A DNA stretch of 64,000 nucleotides from Trichoplax adhaerens (Eukaryota; Placozoa; Uniplacotomia; Trichoplacea; Trichoplacidae): assembly GCF_000150275.1 (NCBI RefSeq), contig NW_002060966.1:529922-593921 (forward strand), read 5' to 3'. This document shows positions 23,333-37,250 of the stretch, piece after piece (the stretch's first letter is position 1; every line of letters starts with the position of its first letter). The position numbers and the translations under genes were made by a program. The notes beneath the pieces were generated by a model, which was given only the letters and a program-made list of their open reading frames with translations, was not told the origin of the DNA and made no database searches.

Positions 23333-25670
23333 GTGACAATAGCTATAGCTCTAGAGATGCGAGAAATTTTAACAATAAAGAAAGGCATATCAAAAATTTC
23401 TATCGACGAACTTATGGCAATATATCATGATTCGGAAATTGACTAATGAGTAAAAATTTTTCATATAATAATGGCATATCACTTATGATGGTTTGCCGAT
23501 CGAACTGATGGAGATTATACTCTATAAAACAATACGGGTTTGCCTTCATTATCTTTATAATATCATTTTTGGTTTGGTAGTAATCATGTAAATGCTACCG
23601 TTAATTACTGACAGATTGAGTCGCTTGCTGCACTTCACGATAGGCCCATTTGGAAATATTTAAATTCTAGATTTAATAAAACTAGACTACTATATGCATA
23701 CTAAATAGTAAGCTTATTAGTAATACAAGTACTAATCTTGGTACTATTTGAGCTGTATATGTAGTTTATAACAAGAATTATAGGCATGAGATTTTTCCCC
23801 AAACATAATAATTTATAAAATTATGGCTGAATTATATTATCCGAACACAATTAAGTTAAGATATCTAGTACTTATTAAAAGATATGAAAACCCTTTAGAC
23901 TGTCATCAATTACTATGCCGGGTCTGAAAGTACAATAATATTGCGAATTTTTTTGTCTATCAACGGTAATTAAACTCGGCAAGTAGATGATACTAAATTT
24001 TGCTAGCATATTGTAATACTACTTACGGATAATTCTATAAATTTAAACTTATAGTACTCTTTAAAATTTTCGACGGTAATTTTTAAACATGCAGATAAAG
24101 TAATATCATATTATAGAAAATAATTAATATCTAATATTTACCAGAATGCTTATATATGCACCTTATTTATTTATCTTATAAAACTAATCGTTGATGAAAC
24201 ATATAATAAATTAATCTAAAGTAAAAGCACCTGGGTTATTCCAGAAGAACTAATAGACAAATTATATACTAAATTTTAAAGAAATCTTTATTATAGGATT
24301 AGAATAGTATGCCTTTAAGCATTATGTTAGATATTAATTACAGTTTTTATTCGACAATGTATAGATTAGTATAACTACGCTTTAATTTATAGCATTTATA
24401 ATACTGTAGTTTCTTAATTGTGTTATTTATAAACTCACTACTATATATTCTTATAGAGGGCAGATTGATAACTTGGAACACCAAAATTTATACTAGCTCT
24501 ATACAAAATACATATAAAAATTTTTAAGAGCACTCATTCTCGTTTTACTACTGTTATACCTTAACATTGATAGTGATACATAAAATTTATTCGTAATTTT
24601 TATATGTAAAAATATTGACCAAATAGAATCGAATAATTGCAATAGTAACTCATAGTGAGATAGCTCAATATTTTGCATAACCTGTTACTTCAGTGATGTC
24701 ATAGAGTGAACTATTTATAACTTTACATTCGTATTGTTTGTTTGCATACCTTTATTAAATCCAATAAAAGCTTTGAAAAAATTAAAATATATCGGCATGA
24801 CAACGTTGAACGTAATCTGCGTTACTTGTATCCTATTAATTCAGGTCGAAAGAATGTGTTATATATCTGCTACTTATATTCAAGGAGGCCTTTTTCCTTC
24901 CTTTACCTTAAGGTGAGTTAATTCTGTTTGGGATTACGTTACTTCTGGACGTGCATGCGCATTCATTTCCGGTTCCTAGCTATATTATAATAATGCCGTA
25001 TCATACCTATAGCAGCCTATAACTAACTAAAGTTTGTAACGAAAAAACTAAAACTGCGAGCTTACTAGTAATGATATTCAACTACTTTCAATCCACTATC
25101 ATTAGAGGGCTGCAGTACCTGCACATCTCCCTTTTACTATTAGCTAATCAACGAAAGTAGATTAAATACCAAGCAGTCTATTGCCACATGAATATCAATT
25201 AAGATTGCGTACGTAACGTTACAAACAGATACACTTATGTCATAAAAATATCTATTTAATACTCTAAAAATATAATAATTAACATTAAATTTCTAGTTGT
25301 CAAGTGATAATTATGTTACTGCTAGTTAGCGCAAGTTACACCTTAGGACAGAAATAAATATTATCTCACTTTGTCGACATAACTTTATGTCGCTTTTTAA
25401 AGGTTGCTTAAATTGCTTTAATTACATGTACTGCATTTAGAAAACTCTGTATCAGATTTTTTACCCTATTAGCTTAATCTTTACCTATCACCTATTCATT
25501 CACTACGGTACCCTTTTCTGCTTTTGAATTTAATTTTGAAGACATGAGAATGATTTAAAATACTAAGATCAGATGAAAGTAGCTTATAAATTTTCTGATG
25601 CTGCAATATAATTACATTTCCTAACACTAATTAGGCGATTTTATTTATGTTTTAGAAGCAGATATCGAAA
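23333..25670. other. intergenic between receptor genes 1 and 2
   Basis: Very AT-rich. One feature stands out: a frame at 24797-24912 starting ATG ACA ACG TTG, coding a hydrophobic leader-like stretch and ending in a strong donor (AAG|GTGAGT). It is described under findings. No CUB remnant is seen. Confidence 0.4.
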
Positions 25671-27973
25671 ATGAAGGTTGTCTTATTAACATTATTGTTC
25701 TTTATTACCATTGCCACGACCGTTCAGGGTGAGTTTTATAATTAAATAATCTCAATTAACCATTTTCTTTATTTTATTCTCAGTTACTCTAAGTTACAAC
25801 TAATTAAAGACCGACAACCTTTGTATAGCGTTAGGACTAGCGTCATTTATTTATGGACTTTTCTCTCAGTCCGTTGTAGCTATGTTCTGTTTAATTTAAT
25901 CATCGGTGTTTGAGTAACCTTTTATTTCAATTCTTAATAGCAAGTTGCAATATCACACTAACATCAAGGAGTGGCAGTTTTAAAAGCCCATATTATCCTC
26001 AAATGTATAATCGCACATATTGTTACTACTCCATTTTCGTTCCCAGTGGCTACATAATTCGATTACATTGGCAGACATTTGATGTTGGCACACCTCAGAC
26101 TTTCAGCAAATGTCATGGCGATAAAGTAACAGTTTATAATGGATACAAAAGACCAGGTACTAAGAAAGTGGAGCTGTGTGGTCAAAAGAAAAAGTCTTTT
26201 TCTTCAACATCCAATCGTCTTACGGTTGTGTTCGATGGACGCACTAGTCGCAAATATCGAGGCTTCTATGCAGTTTATGATACAAGTAAGTCTTCCTCTC
26301 TTCATCATCAACAAAATTAATAGAAATTATACTTAACAATTTTAATTAAAACAAGGTAACACAAATTATACTATTTGTTCTGTCCTTGTAGTAACCCCTA
26401 TCGTAATGAGCAGCTACTAATTAAACTTATTCCAACAATTTAACTATATAGCTGTTATTTAGAATTTGACTTTCTTTGCAAGTAAAACTTTTTGGTATGA
26501 TATTCGGCTTGGATTTTAATTGTAATAGAATTAATGCGTACTTTAGATACCCCGATGGCACGGTATGATTTTAAAATGATAGATTATTTTTTAAATTAGC
26601 AGCCAACCAATTTACTATATATTGGCCAACTGCAGCAGGACAAATTCATTATTAACTACCGTACCTACGCAAAGATTTCATTGAAGCACAAATCTAACAG
26701 CACGTATTAATTTCGATGGATCTTAATCTCAAAGAGCAAATACAATTGATCGTTCTTGGACCATCTTTAGAGAACGACATTGCATCTAATACCTGATAGT
26801 AACAATTAAATTGATGCCTTACTTTCCTATTTGATAGATTAATATCAAACTATAAAATCTTCCTGCTAACGACTGAGGGTCGACATTAAAGCCGAGTATT
26901 AAATAACAGTAACTTGCAATTATGGCTAAATTTTAAGATCGATGTCTAGCTTGTACTTATGTAGTAGGATAGATAGAATAACAAGGTAGCTTCCATTAAT
27001 AATAATATAGAAATGCTAAGTTGTAATAGCATTTGCTTATATTACACAAACTAGATTTATATGGCTGCAATGCATGCTGAACTTGTTGATTGAATAGACA
27101 GAAATAGCTAAACTCTTAATTATTATCCGGCTAAAGAATTTTATCGCTTATATTAAGCTTTACCATCAATCACCGGCACTCCGAAGAGACCTGTTACTCC
27201 TTCTCGTGTGAGTACCTCCTCTTATATCTCCAAGACAGTAATTTTCAAAAATTCAACTTGTACCCGCTATCAATGGTACCATAATACACCACAAGGAAAA
27301 GTCCCCTACAAAACAACGATTACTTGTACGAAAGGTAAATTTTATTCTTTGCTTCTTAACTTAGTCAATCACAAGGACGCATTCAATTGCTATTCAAAGA
27401 TACAATTCTGCAGTGACTACAGGATTAAAATTGGCTAAAATTTCCTGGTACTGTTACGGTTAATTGGATTAAATTATAAATTCTAGTTTTTCAAAATCAA
27501 TTTTCTCAGTATACTTATAATCAAGCTTACTCAGTTAGTAAAAACTTTTAAATGTTACGTATAGCTACAGGATAAGCAATTAGTACCTTTGATAAACTTG
27601 AATAACATTCAGACCGATGATATTTCAATCAGAATATGGACGATTTAAAGTAATAACAGTCATCGTACGATATAGTTGCACCCTTTACAACGTTTTGTTC
27701 GTCGTTTTAAGTACAAATTTGTTACCTGCGCGAGTTGCATCTTCAGCAAATTTCCATACAAAGCAAAACTATACTCAGATTCTACTGGTTGCGATATTAG
27801 TGTTAACGCTTTCTTACTATTTGTAATTATTTTTGTGCTACATGATTTCTATTATAGGTGTGAGCGTGGTTACCATTATTGCTGTATCGGTTAGTATTTT
27901 CATTTGTGCAATAATTGCAGGAATTTTTTACACTATTAAAAGACGACGAGGACCTCATTTTGTTAGGCTATAA
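25671..27973 (+). CDS. CUB receptor 2: signal peptide, CUB, WY module, TM
   Basis: Exons 25671-25728, 25941-26285, 27158-27334 and 27858-27973 give 231 residues, all with phase 1 introns. The signal peptide covers residues 1-19. One CUB domain (22-132) has FDVG, C-HGD-KVTVYNG and SSTSNRLTVVF. A Pro/Ser/Thr-rich linker (135-157) leads to the unrecognised Cys-WY-Cys module: sequon N166-S-T-C169, QWY at 173-175, NTPQGK, and the closing Cys at 191. A transmembrane helix (about 195-217) is followed by a tail with RRR stop-transfer residues, ending FVRL. The shortest member of the cluster. The exon models rest on splice sites and frame closure and fit those of the neighbouring paralogues. Confidence 0.85.
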
Positions 27974-28329
27974 AGCGAGTGGACCACATCAGCACATAAA
28001 ATTTGCTGGAATACACAACATCCTTATATACAGTTGTTTCCAATTAGCGGTAACAATTACGAATATGATTATGTTATTAGTGCAAAAGATGCGCCGGTTT
28101 TAGTGTCGTAGGAAACTACAGCGATCGCAGCATTTCGTTCTTATTCGGAGTCTTGTTAATTAATAATAGATGTTATTCGTAATTCTCGTTTACAATCTTC
28201 GGCTTCTACAGTATACATACTAAGAATATAAGTATTGAAAGCAATGTAATAGCGATTGTCTATTAACTTGAAGTACTAGTCTGCATTTGGGTAGGTTTTA
28301 GATAATGAAAATTCAGAAATTACTGTATC
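27974..28329. other. 3' flank of receptor gene 2
   Basis: No gene recognised. The nearest good AATAAA is at 28492-28497, inside the following repeat, so the 3' UTR may extend to there. Confidence 0.35.
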
Positions 28330-29770
28330 CCGTAGAATTTCGTTCTAATGAGTTTACTAAGTTTAGTAAGTGGATCGATGTTATTCATAACTATTAATTG
28401 CGATCTTTGGATTTGTAAACAAAGTTAGAATACAAGTAGTTAAAACAAGACAATTCGCAACAGCAGAGATTTATGTTAACGAAAACCATGCAATAAACTA
28501 TTTTATTCCAAATCGTCTGTGATTAGAATTTGTTGGAGAATTCCAAAAAAGCAGATTTATTACAACATATTTGATAAATATCGATAGCAATATGTTTTAT
28601 ATCTCCAAAATTAGCGTAGAACTATGCAAACCGAAGCGTACACGTAGTTAAAGTAATGCAAGAGAGGTTTTTGTGAGCGAAAAACCAATAATAAACTGCT
28701 TGCATTCAGTATCGTTAGTGATTAAAATTTGTTGAAGAATGCAAAAGAAGCAGATTTATGGCTCCTTATTTAGACAATATCAATAGCAATAGTAATCATA
28801 ACCTCAAAATCAGTCTAGAACATTGTGAACTTAAGGGATACAAATAGTTAAAGCAACGCAACAGATATTATCTTCTTTGTAGTGGAGATTATAACCTGCT
28901 GTTAGTGATGTTTGTTTACGATAGACTTGAAAATACAGTAACCACAGAATTTCCGTCTTATACTTAGTCTAGTACGTGAATCGATGTTGATCATAACTTT
29001 TATATGTGATTTGCAGCTTTTAAACAAGGTAAGTAGATGACCAGTTATAGCAACGCTGCAGAAATTGTCCCCTTGCATTTGATAGTCTGCAACTGGAGAA
29101 GTTTATATTAACGAGAATCCCGTAATAAACCATTTATTTCGAATTATTTGTGATTTCAATTTGTTGGAGATTCCAAAGAAGCACATTCATAACACCTCGT
29201 TTAGGCAATATAAACAGCTATATGCTTAACATCATAATAATCAGTCTTGAACATTGTAAGTATTAAGAATTGCTCCTTGGCGAGTAATATGCATTAATAC
29301 ATGTACTTCTCAACTCTCATGTGAAGACAAGAAGTGATTTTACTGAAGTTGTACCCGACTTTATATAACATATCTACGCATACCATAGCCGTATGATACT
29401 CCCACATTGTACAGTAATCTATTCCATAAAGATAAATGCATCATAAACATCATAAAGTCATATTACAATTTCAACGATTGCTGGTAACATAGCTTTATTG
29501 CTTGTTACTCTACACATTTTACAACTACTGACGTAACAGCAAGTGAAAGCAAATAAGTAATTAAAGCGACAAAATAGAGATTGTCTTCTTTGTGCTTGGA
29601 ATGATAGTCTGCAAATGGAAAGGTTCTTGTCAACAAGTAGGCTGTAACAAAGTGTTTTATTCTGAATTGTTTGCGATTAGAATTTGTTGAAAAATTCCGA
29701 AGAAGCAGATTTACATTGCCCCATTTGGTTAATACTAATAGTAATGTGTTTCATAGCTTTTTCTCTCCCA
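28330..29770. repeat. dispersed tandem repeat, four diverged copies
   Basis: Copies lie at about 28330-28640, 28640-28850, 28925-29250 and 29540-29765. Shared blocks are GATTAGAATTTGTTG followed by AATTCC and AAGAAGCAGATTTA, then a TTTG/TTAGGCAATAT block, AATAGCAATATG, and before them a run like GCAATAAACTATTTTATTC. Copies 1 and 3 also share an upstream part with GGATCGATGTT. No coding frame is conserved. Confidence 0.65.
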
Positions 29771-30239
29771 AATTTTGAATAATCTCAAACAAGTGTATCA
29801 CTTATAGTAACGTAACCGAACAATAATAGTAGCCCATTAATTTGCTTATCTACATTAATGCCCATGCCATTCGATAAAATGAATTATACAAGCTCCAGAG
29901 TATGATTACAATTAACGCGGCTATCACAGATATACAACTTTCATCTTGCAGTAGTCAGCAATCCATCAAGAATGATATATGCACAAATGCATGCATGAAT
30001 GGAATGATCGCTGCTATTTCACAGGCATGCAACTATTAAAGTATTAGTTAAACAATCCATAACCATCATCAAATAGAGCTTCCTTGGAATGATAACAATT
30101 CTATCCCCAATAATTATGACAAGCATGATGAATTGATGATGTCAGTGAGAGAATGCGCAGAATAATCTTTTCATCAAATAGAAAAAATAAATCTGTGGTT
30201 GGCATTCTAGTGGATATATGATCTTTGTTAAAGAGCTCA

Positions 30240-31600
30240 ACAGGACTTAATTTTAGCGATTCATATGTTAATTAATGCTTGCCACATTGATCAGTAACGT
30301 CGTTATTATTACCCTATTGACAGTTATTAACGAAGGCTATACAGTAGATTCATTAAAGGAAAAGAAAAATTGCCGTCATTCTATTCAAGAAGCTCTCTAT
30401 TAAGGCTAGGAAGGATAGTTAACGGAACTTTTTATCTAAGTTATCAGGAAATTTCGTGATAGACATACGATTTGGTAAGTTGAAATTCTCTTACTCGGTT
30501 TACGGATTCCTTCTCAGTTATCATGATGCAACAATGAATAGTGGAAGATATTGTCCACGGCAACGATTGTGCCTTTGCTTATCAATTCGAGCAGTATCTT
30601 TAATCATTGAGCATAACTTTTAGCGCTCTTTGGGAAAGTAAAAATTATTTTTAAGTCACAATTGAAACAATATCTTTCAAAATCTTCCTTAGCTACTTAA
30701 AGTAAGATCATGATGTAGTTTACTAACTAGTAAGGCTATCCTAGTAAAAGATAGAGTCCTTAGGATCGAACATGCTGGATGCTTGTCAACTCTAGTATCT
30801 TTAATTAGGCATTGAATATAAAACTTTAGCACTCCTTTAGGAAAGTGAAGTTTATTTTCAACTCAAGCTAAAAATATCATCTTTCAGTGTCGTTCTTAGC
30901 TACTAAAAATAAGACCATAAAGCAGTTCACTATCTCATGAAGCTATCAGATTTTAGTCTGGCAAATGATTTCTAAAATTTTAATGTATAGGTTACGGTTA
31001 ATATACGTAAGTTTTTTAGGTGTAGAATATCATGGACAGAAGTCAACAGGTCGCTCGCTTTACATCATCCTTCGTCTAATTACTTGCCATATACGTCTAA
31101 TAGACTGTAATTTCCACCATAAAATTAGTTTATTGCAATGAGTTAAGTCTTAATCATGACAACAAATTAACTTTCGTATCAAACTTACTGATCACTGCCA
31201 ATTTCTATAGGTTTTTTATGAAAGAATCGTAGATTTAAACCAATCAAGGAGACAGCTTCGCTTATATTTCACAGCTAGTAAAATCTTATCAGGTTCCTTT
31301 ACCATTAGTCATTCTACGTCAAACGATGCCTTAAATGATATATTACTTTGAAGAAGGTTTACAAAGGTTCATAAGTACACCTTTTAGGCTGTAATTTAAG
31401 ACAAAGATAGATAGTGTCCTCAAATATAACCTTTACAGTTTCTATTGCAAAGGATTCTGATGGATGGCAAGTCAAATTTTGAGAAAAATATGTTCGAAAT
31501 GGCATCTTATAATGCCTTTTCTCATACTCAGTAAAAGCATATATGCATATGCTTAAACATCTTATACTTAGAGGCTCAGCAAGATACAACTTAAGATAGT
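30240..31600. repeat. interspersed 1.3-kb repeat, copy A
   Basis: The fullest copy of a repeat found again at about 46132-46800 (matching 30880-31560) and 48040-49220. Marker blocks are the GCTTGCCACATT start, GGAAATTTCGTGATAGACA, TATAGGTTACGGTTAATATA, GAATATCATGGACA, GATAGATAGTGTCCTCAAAT and CAGTTTCTATTGCAAAGGA. Inside it a unit of about 215 bp (from 30610 and from 30825) is doubled. No intact protein-coding frame or terminal inverted repeat was recognised. Confidence 0.65.
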
Positions 31601-31880
31601 AAAAGTAGATATCGATAACAGTAGCGCAAATTGTATCAGAAATAGTTTGTGGCTAGTATGCCGATTTTGACTGATTATGATAGGCTTAATAAATATCCAT
31701 AAACTTCTCACTATACCAGTAATAACGTAATAAGCAAAGAAAGAACTAAAAAAAGACGCTATATTTTTATTTACTCTTATTCCTTCCATACCATTTTATC
31801 GATATCGAACTTAAAATCAAATTGTTTCTCTAAGAGTTGGATTCTAACTTTTCCCTAGAATACAAAAAACCCTTTCCGCC
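31601..31880. other. upstream region of receptor gene 3
   Basis: AT-rich leader and promoter region of the next receptor gene. No distinct element is recognised. Confidence 0.3.
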
Positions 31881-34800
31881 ATGAAATTAATTTCAATTGC
31901 TATCATAACTGCCATCATGATGGCCTGTGTCGACGGTAAGAAGTTAATTACAAGAAATAATGCTCTTATTACATTGCAATACTTAATTTTATTTTTAGTC
32001 TATAGGATGATAAACTGAAATTATGGCTTACAATCGTTATAATACACTATCTATTTTTTATTTGATTGATGATGGTAGCTAGTTGCAATTTCAAGTTGAC
32101 ATCGAACTCCGGATCCTTCCATAGCCCAAATTATCCAAATAATTATGCTAGTGGAAAGTGTGAATATAAAATTACAGTTCCTAAAGGTAAAGCGGTCCAG
32201 TTAACCTGGAAAACTTTCAATGTTGGTCCTTCCAAGGTGAATAAGAAGTGTCCTGGAGATACAGTTTCGGTCTATGATGGCACTAAGGACAAAAATAATG
32301 GCATTGACATTCTGTGTGGGCAAGAAATTCAATCAATTACATCGAGTGGCGGTAACCTGACTATCATTTTAGATAGTAAAAGCGACAAAAAATATAAAGG
32401 TTTTTCAGCTTCCTATACTACAAGTACGTGAATTCTTCTAATATTTATATATATAGATTAAAACCTACTAACAGATATAATTTAATTCTCAAGCCTTGTA
32501 AAACTTCTACATAACATGTATAATGCATACATATACCGCACATATTTATTGCAAATACAGTATATGGTACATTGCCTATAAAGTAACGTATGACATATAC
32601 AGTTTATACCTAAATTTTTCTAATATTATATTGATAGAAACCTACTAATACGTATAATTTCATTAAAAACCTTATATGCAGCGTAAATCGGCGACTGAAT
32701 TTCTTTTATTCTCTTTAAAATCACAGTTGACGTAGCCTGTAATGGTATGACTTTATCGACCGATTCAGGATATATTGCCTCTCCCAATTATCCTAACCCA
32801 TATCCAATTAATTCAAATTGTTTGTATAAAATACAACTGCCACCTAGGAAAGTTATAGCTATTGGCTGGTTAGGCTTTGATATTCCTTTTGGCCAACCAT
32901 CAAATTGTCAAGACTACGTGGAAGTTTATGATAAAGAACCCACAGAAAGCAGTAAAGTTTATCGCTATTGTGACCCTGGATATTATCCACCCCAATTTAC
33001 CTCTAGCAGCAATGTAGCCTATATAAAATTTGTTAGTTCCAGTACCAAAAACAAGAATCACAAAGGTTTTATTGCTTATTATCGATCAGGTGTGTTAAGC
33101 AAACACAGTGCCTATATTCATAATAGTTAGTCTTTCGAAGTATATCAGGCGTGATTGCTCATTAAAAGCTAATGGAAAAGAAATTTAGCTGATGTATAGA
33201 TAATTGCAAATATACTCGTTTTATTTAATAACCTTGTAATCTACCGTCTATTAAAATTAGGTACCAGACAAACCTGCAATATCAATTATGGTACTGCGAC
33301 AGGAGTCGTTACAGTTCCTAATGTACCATCACTAGTTGGTCAAAATTTGGACTGTAAAATTAACATCAACGCGAAATTGTCTGATATAATTAATTTTAAA
33401 TGGATGGAATTTGGCTCTGATTTATTCTCTAAGCCCGACTCTTGTCAAAATTTTATCGAAATTTACGGTGGTGACATGACTGCATCTAATTTAGTCTCGA
33501 AGAAATGTAATTCTAAAACAGGTTCTAGCGTCAGCATGAATGGTACAACGGCTATTGTGCATTATAAAATCAAAAATTATAACACCAAAAAAAACTTTCG
33601 CTTAGTTTATCAAGGAGGTTAGCCATATTATTTATACGTAAATAATAAATATTAATTAAATATAATTGGCCTCCAGTGTATATTTTTAAAATAATGGAAA
33701 GCACTTGATTAATATTTATTAATTTACTAAATTTATAATATATCAAGTGTTATGTCTATGATATTTTAAGATGATTCACTTAAATCTATTACTAACCAGA
33801 TTGTAAATAATAAAATCTATTTCATATATGAATCGTGCGTGGAATTCTTAAACGACTCGATTCTGTAGAAACTTGCTCTGATATTGTATAATTCAGATTA
33901 ATTAAATCATTTTTTTAGTGCTAGATAATACTATTAAATCCCATTCAATTGCTATACTGTCCCTTTTAGTAATACTCAGTTATTAGTATATTAGCAAATT
34001 GCTTGCTTATGATTACTTGGTTTTCTTCTTCTTTTAGTAACAACTGGAGTTTTACATAAAGAAATTATATTCAAAAATGCTACATGTGAAGCTATTGAAT
34101 GGTATTACAATACACCATTTGGCAAAGTTATTTCTAGAACTTCGTTCTCTTGCAGCTCAGGTAATTTTATTAGCATTTATAGTAGCATTTCAATTAATTT
34201 AAGAATGATATTTGATCATATTTCACCTAAATCACTTATTCAAAGGATAATCGTAACTAGGCATGCTATCTAGGGTTTTAGTAATCGATTAATTAGTAAT
34301 TGCAAAACTAATATAACATCCTCGATATTATAGATTTAATTAATTAAAATCAAATCTTTATTCTATTACAGCTACATAAGATAATTATTTAAAAATTTAC
34401 TTTACTACTTAGATCGAAATAAATTACATCTTTATTATTTATACTAAAATAAAGAGCATACCATCGTACGGTAACAACGTTAAATATTGCTGAAACACAT
34501 GGTTTATAATTTACTACTTCTTCGAGTAAACGGATATAGACCAATCTCACTATTTTATTATTGCATAGAAAGCTAATATATCCATTTGAACTTCTTATCT
34601 TATATTGATATCAATATCATTTGCAGATTAATACACTCGTACTGTTGTTATTTCGATATATCGCAATACGATTCCTTTATAAAACATACTCATGATATGG
34701 CGATCGAAATTGCAATAGCAAATTTACAATAGCTTAGAATTCATTTATATGATAGCAGCAACTGATTGTTTACGGATGGTATATTGTAAATGAATTTATG

Positions 34801-34995
34801 TTTAATTCAGCATGTATTTACTAACGACTTATTGTCATATTAGGGCATGGCATCAAAGGTACTCTACCACTTTGGGCCTTTGTCCTAATTATTATCGGTA
34901 GCTGTGCTGTACTGATAGGACTTTCCATTGGCGTGGGATGTTGCATCTATAAGGCTGTCAAAAGAAGACGAAGTACACCATACAGACAAATATAA
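31881..34995 (+). CDS. CUB receptor 3: signal peptide, 3 CUB, WY module, TM
   Basis: Exons 31881-31935, 32079-32423, 32727-33089, 33261-33617, 34038-34160 and 34844-34995 give 464 residues, all introns phase 1. The signal peptide covers residues 1-18. CUB 1 (21-133) has FNVG, C-PGD-TVSVYDG and TSSGGNLTIIL. CUB 2 (about 138-254) has PPQFTSSSNVAYIKF. CUB 3 (about 259-373) is the most divergent, with WMEFGSDLF and FIEIYGG, but keeps four cysteines. The Cys-WY-Cys module follows: N387-A-T-C390, EWY, NTPFGK, Cys412. The transmembrane helix (about 425-450) leads to a basic tail (KRRRS) ending YRQI. It has the same length and exon plan as receptor 4, so the two are direct paralogues. A poly(A) signal lies at 35346-35351. 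Confidence 0.88.
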
Positions 34996-36789
34996 TTGCA
35001 TAACGCCTAACTTACAAGTTAATTGGTTTGGTTTGTTCATCTGAGACACACATAAAATACTAAAATTTAACAACTAAGTACATTCTTCATACTTGCTTTA
35101 ACAATCGGCAAATGGATAGAGAATAATGTTCATTTGAGTTGCACTATTTTAGTGCCTCAAACATTATTTACTTTAAAGAATTATTCAACTATTTTAAAGC
35201 AGCGTCATAGACATTGGTATCAATGTTTCAACATGATTAACTAAGATAAAGCTCAATTAATTTTACTCAAAATTTAACCATATTTTTTATACTATCTTAA
35301 AATAGTAATACCAGTAGGACATCTGTATATTTCTTGGATTTAATGAATAAATTTGAAAAATGTACACATATATGTAGTGAAGCTCCAAATAAGCTTAAGA
35401 CTGAAATTAAGGAATAATGCGAAAATCGATAAATTGTACGCTAGGTTGTAAGACTACATAAGTTTCTAATTGTGGAAGATGTTTACGGAATGTATTGTAG
35501 TAATTGTGTAGAGATGTTTATATTAAGATTCCGAGATAATAATAGATAGCGCTAATTATGTTAGTACTGTGAGATTTGTATTGTAACGCTTTAATTAGAA
35601 GCGCGAATTATGAACTGATAGCGTGATGGTAAATTTAGAGGCGAACTTGTAACTCAATTGGCAAGATATGATTGTGCTTGAAAGAAAATTATTGTGTAAC
35701 TAATTGTATACAAATTTTGAATATTGCTGCGATAATTTAGAAAGTCCTTGGTAGATACGAGACAAACCTAATCTTATGTAATAAAGTGAAGTTTACAAAA
35801 TCTGTAGTTCGTGTTGTATTTTTGAGAAGATACTTAATCACAATGTACAATAAACTTAGTTAATCATAAGGCACGGCAATATTTGCGCAAAATTTTGTAC
35901 GAACAGTGCAAATGAAGAAGATATAGTCGCTACTTCATATTAATTTATTTCACTTAATATTTTGTACGCTTATTTGTAGTTCTAGCGTTATTTGACAGAT
36001 AAAACATTTTAAATTTATTTTATTGTAAGAAATTGTACTCTGTGAATTATAGTATCTTATCGAAAGAGGTAGAAGAAAGTGTGATATAGACTCCATTCAC
36101 TGATATCTTATTCTTGTTTTAGAATTATTGAAGAACATATGCAATCAATATGATGTGGAATATTCAAATTTAGCAAATGAGATTAATTTTAATCTCGATT
36201 AATCATTTAAATTTTATAGCTTCATCCACAGTAATTATGACTGCAAATTATTTCATGAAAGATTCAATAGATGACTTTTGCTGATTTCATCCTATCATAA
36301 CAAAATAATGTATTTAGATACGTTATTCGCAAATTAGCAAAAGCAAATAATTTTGAGCATAAATTACTTCTTTATGTGATTGATTGCTACCGGCCTATGG
36401 CAACTCTTGGAGTAGATGTTATCAATATTTATAAGATCTTATTGTGCTACAAACACGATAGTAGAATACCGTTATGTTGTAAATATAAGATATATTACAT
36501 ATATACGTATATAGATACTCTCATAATTGCAATTGAAATAGCATCTATCACACCCCAAACTAAAAAAAAATTTAATAGAATGCACTGTGTCTGATTTAAA
36601 GAAACAATAATTGCGATGAAGAAGCTGAAAAGAACGCCAATATCCTAAATAACGCTTAATCACTTTTCGTATGATAATTAAAATACAAGTCATGTATTCT
36701 ATACCGTTTACACCATATATTATAAATTATTCTGAAATTTAACAGTATTTTATTGAAATAGTTATTTTCATTCATTTGGACAGAACTCC
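34996..36789. other. 3' flank of receptor gene 3, intergenic
   Basis: No gene recognised. The parts at about 35285-35380 and 35855-35890 reappear at 46905-47030, so the 3' flank of this gene was copied elsewhere in the cluster. Confidence 0.45.
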
Positions 36790-37250
36790 TGATTTAAATG
36801 TACCCTAGAAAACATTTATGTAAGCGCATACTGTATGCGAGTATTGCAGAGGTTATAATCCAAGGTGATAAATGCATAGCTATAAAACTTTAATCTGACT
36901 TATTCTTAGAGGGCCTACTTGTATTGCATACAATGTACGCTATTGTAAATTACCCTAAAAAATTTAATAGTACTTTATGGAAGGAGCCATTTCTATTCAG
37001 TTGAGCAGAGTTCTAGATTTGAAGAGTATCTTCGTCAACACCTACTCACACTATATGCAAGCATTGTAGAAGTTTCAATCCGAAATGATTATATGTATAT
37101 CTGTAAACTTTAAAATCCAATTTATTTTCAGAGAGCCTTATTGTATATGTGAGCATTGCAGAAGTTAGAATCCGAGATGATTAAATGCGTAGTTACAAAA
37201 CCGTAATGTTATTTATTTCTGAAAGCCTACTTCGATAATTAGAAAAATGA
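36790..37250. repeat. short tandem repeat, three copies of about 120-200 bp
   Basis: Three diverged copies with blocks like GCATTGCAGAAGTTA, AATCCGAGATGATTA, a CTTTAAT or GTAATGTTA block and AGAGGGCCTACTT or AGAGAGCCTTA. A related copy lies at about 50040-50170, upstream of receptor gene 5. The parts following both also resemble each other (TTTTATCAAAT with AATTACG or AATACCG). This suggests that receptor genes 4 and 5 share an ancestral upstream region. Confidence 0.55.
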
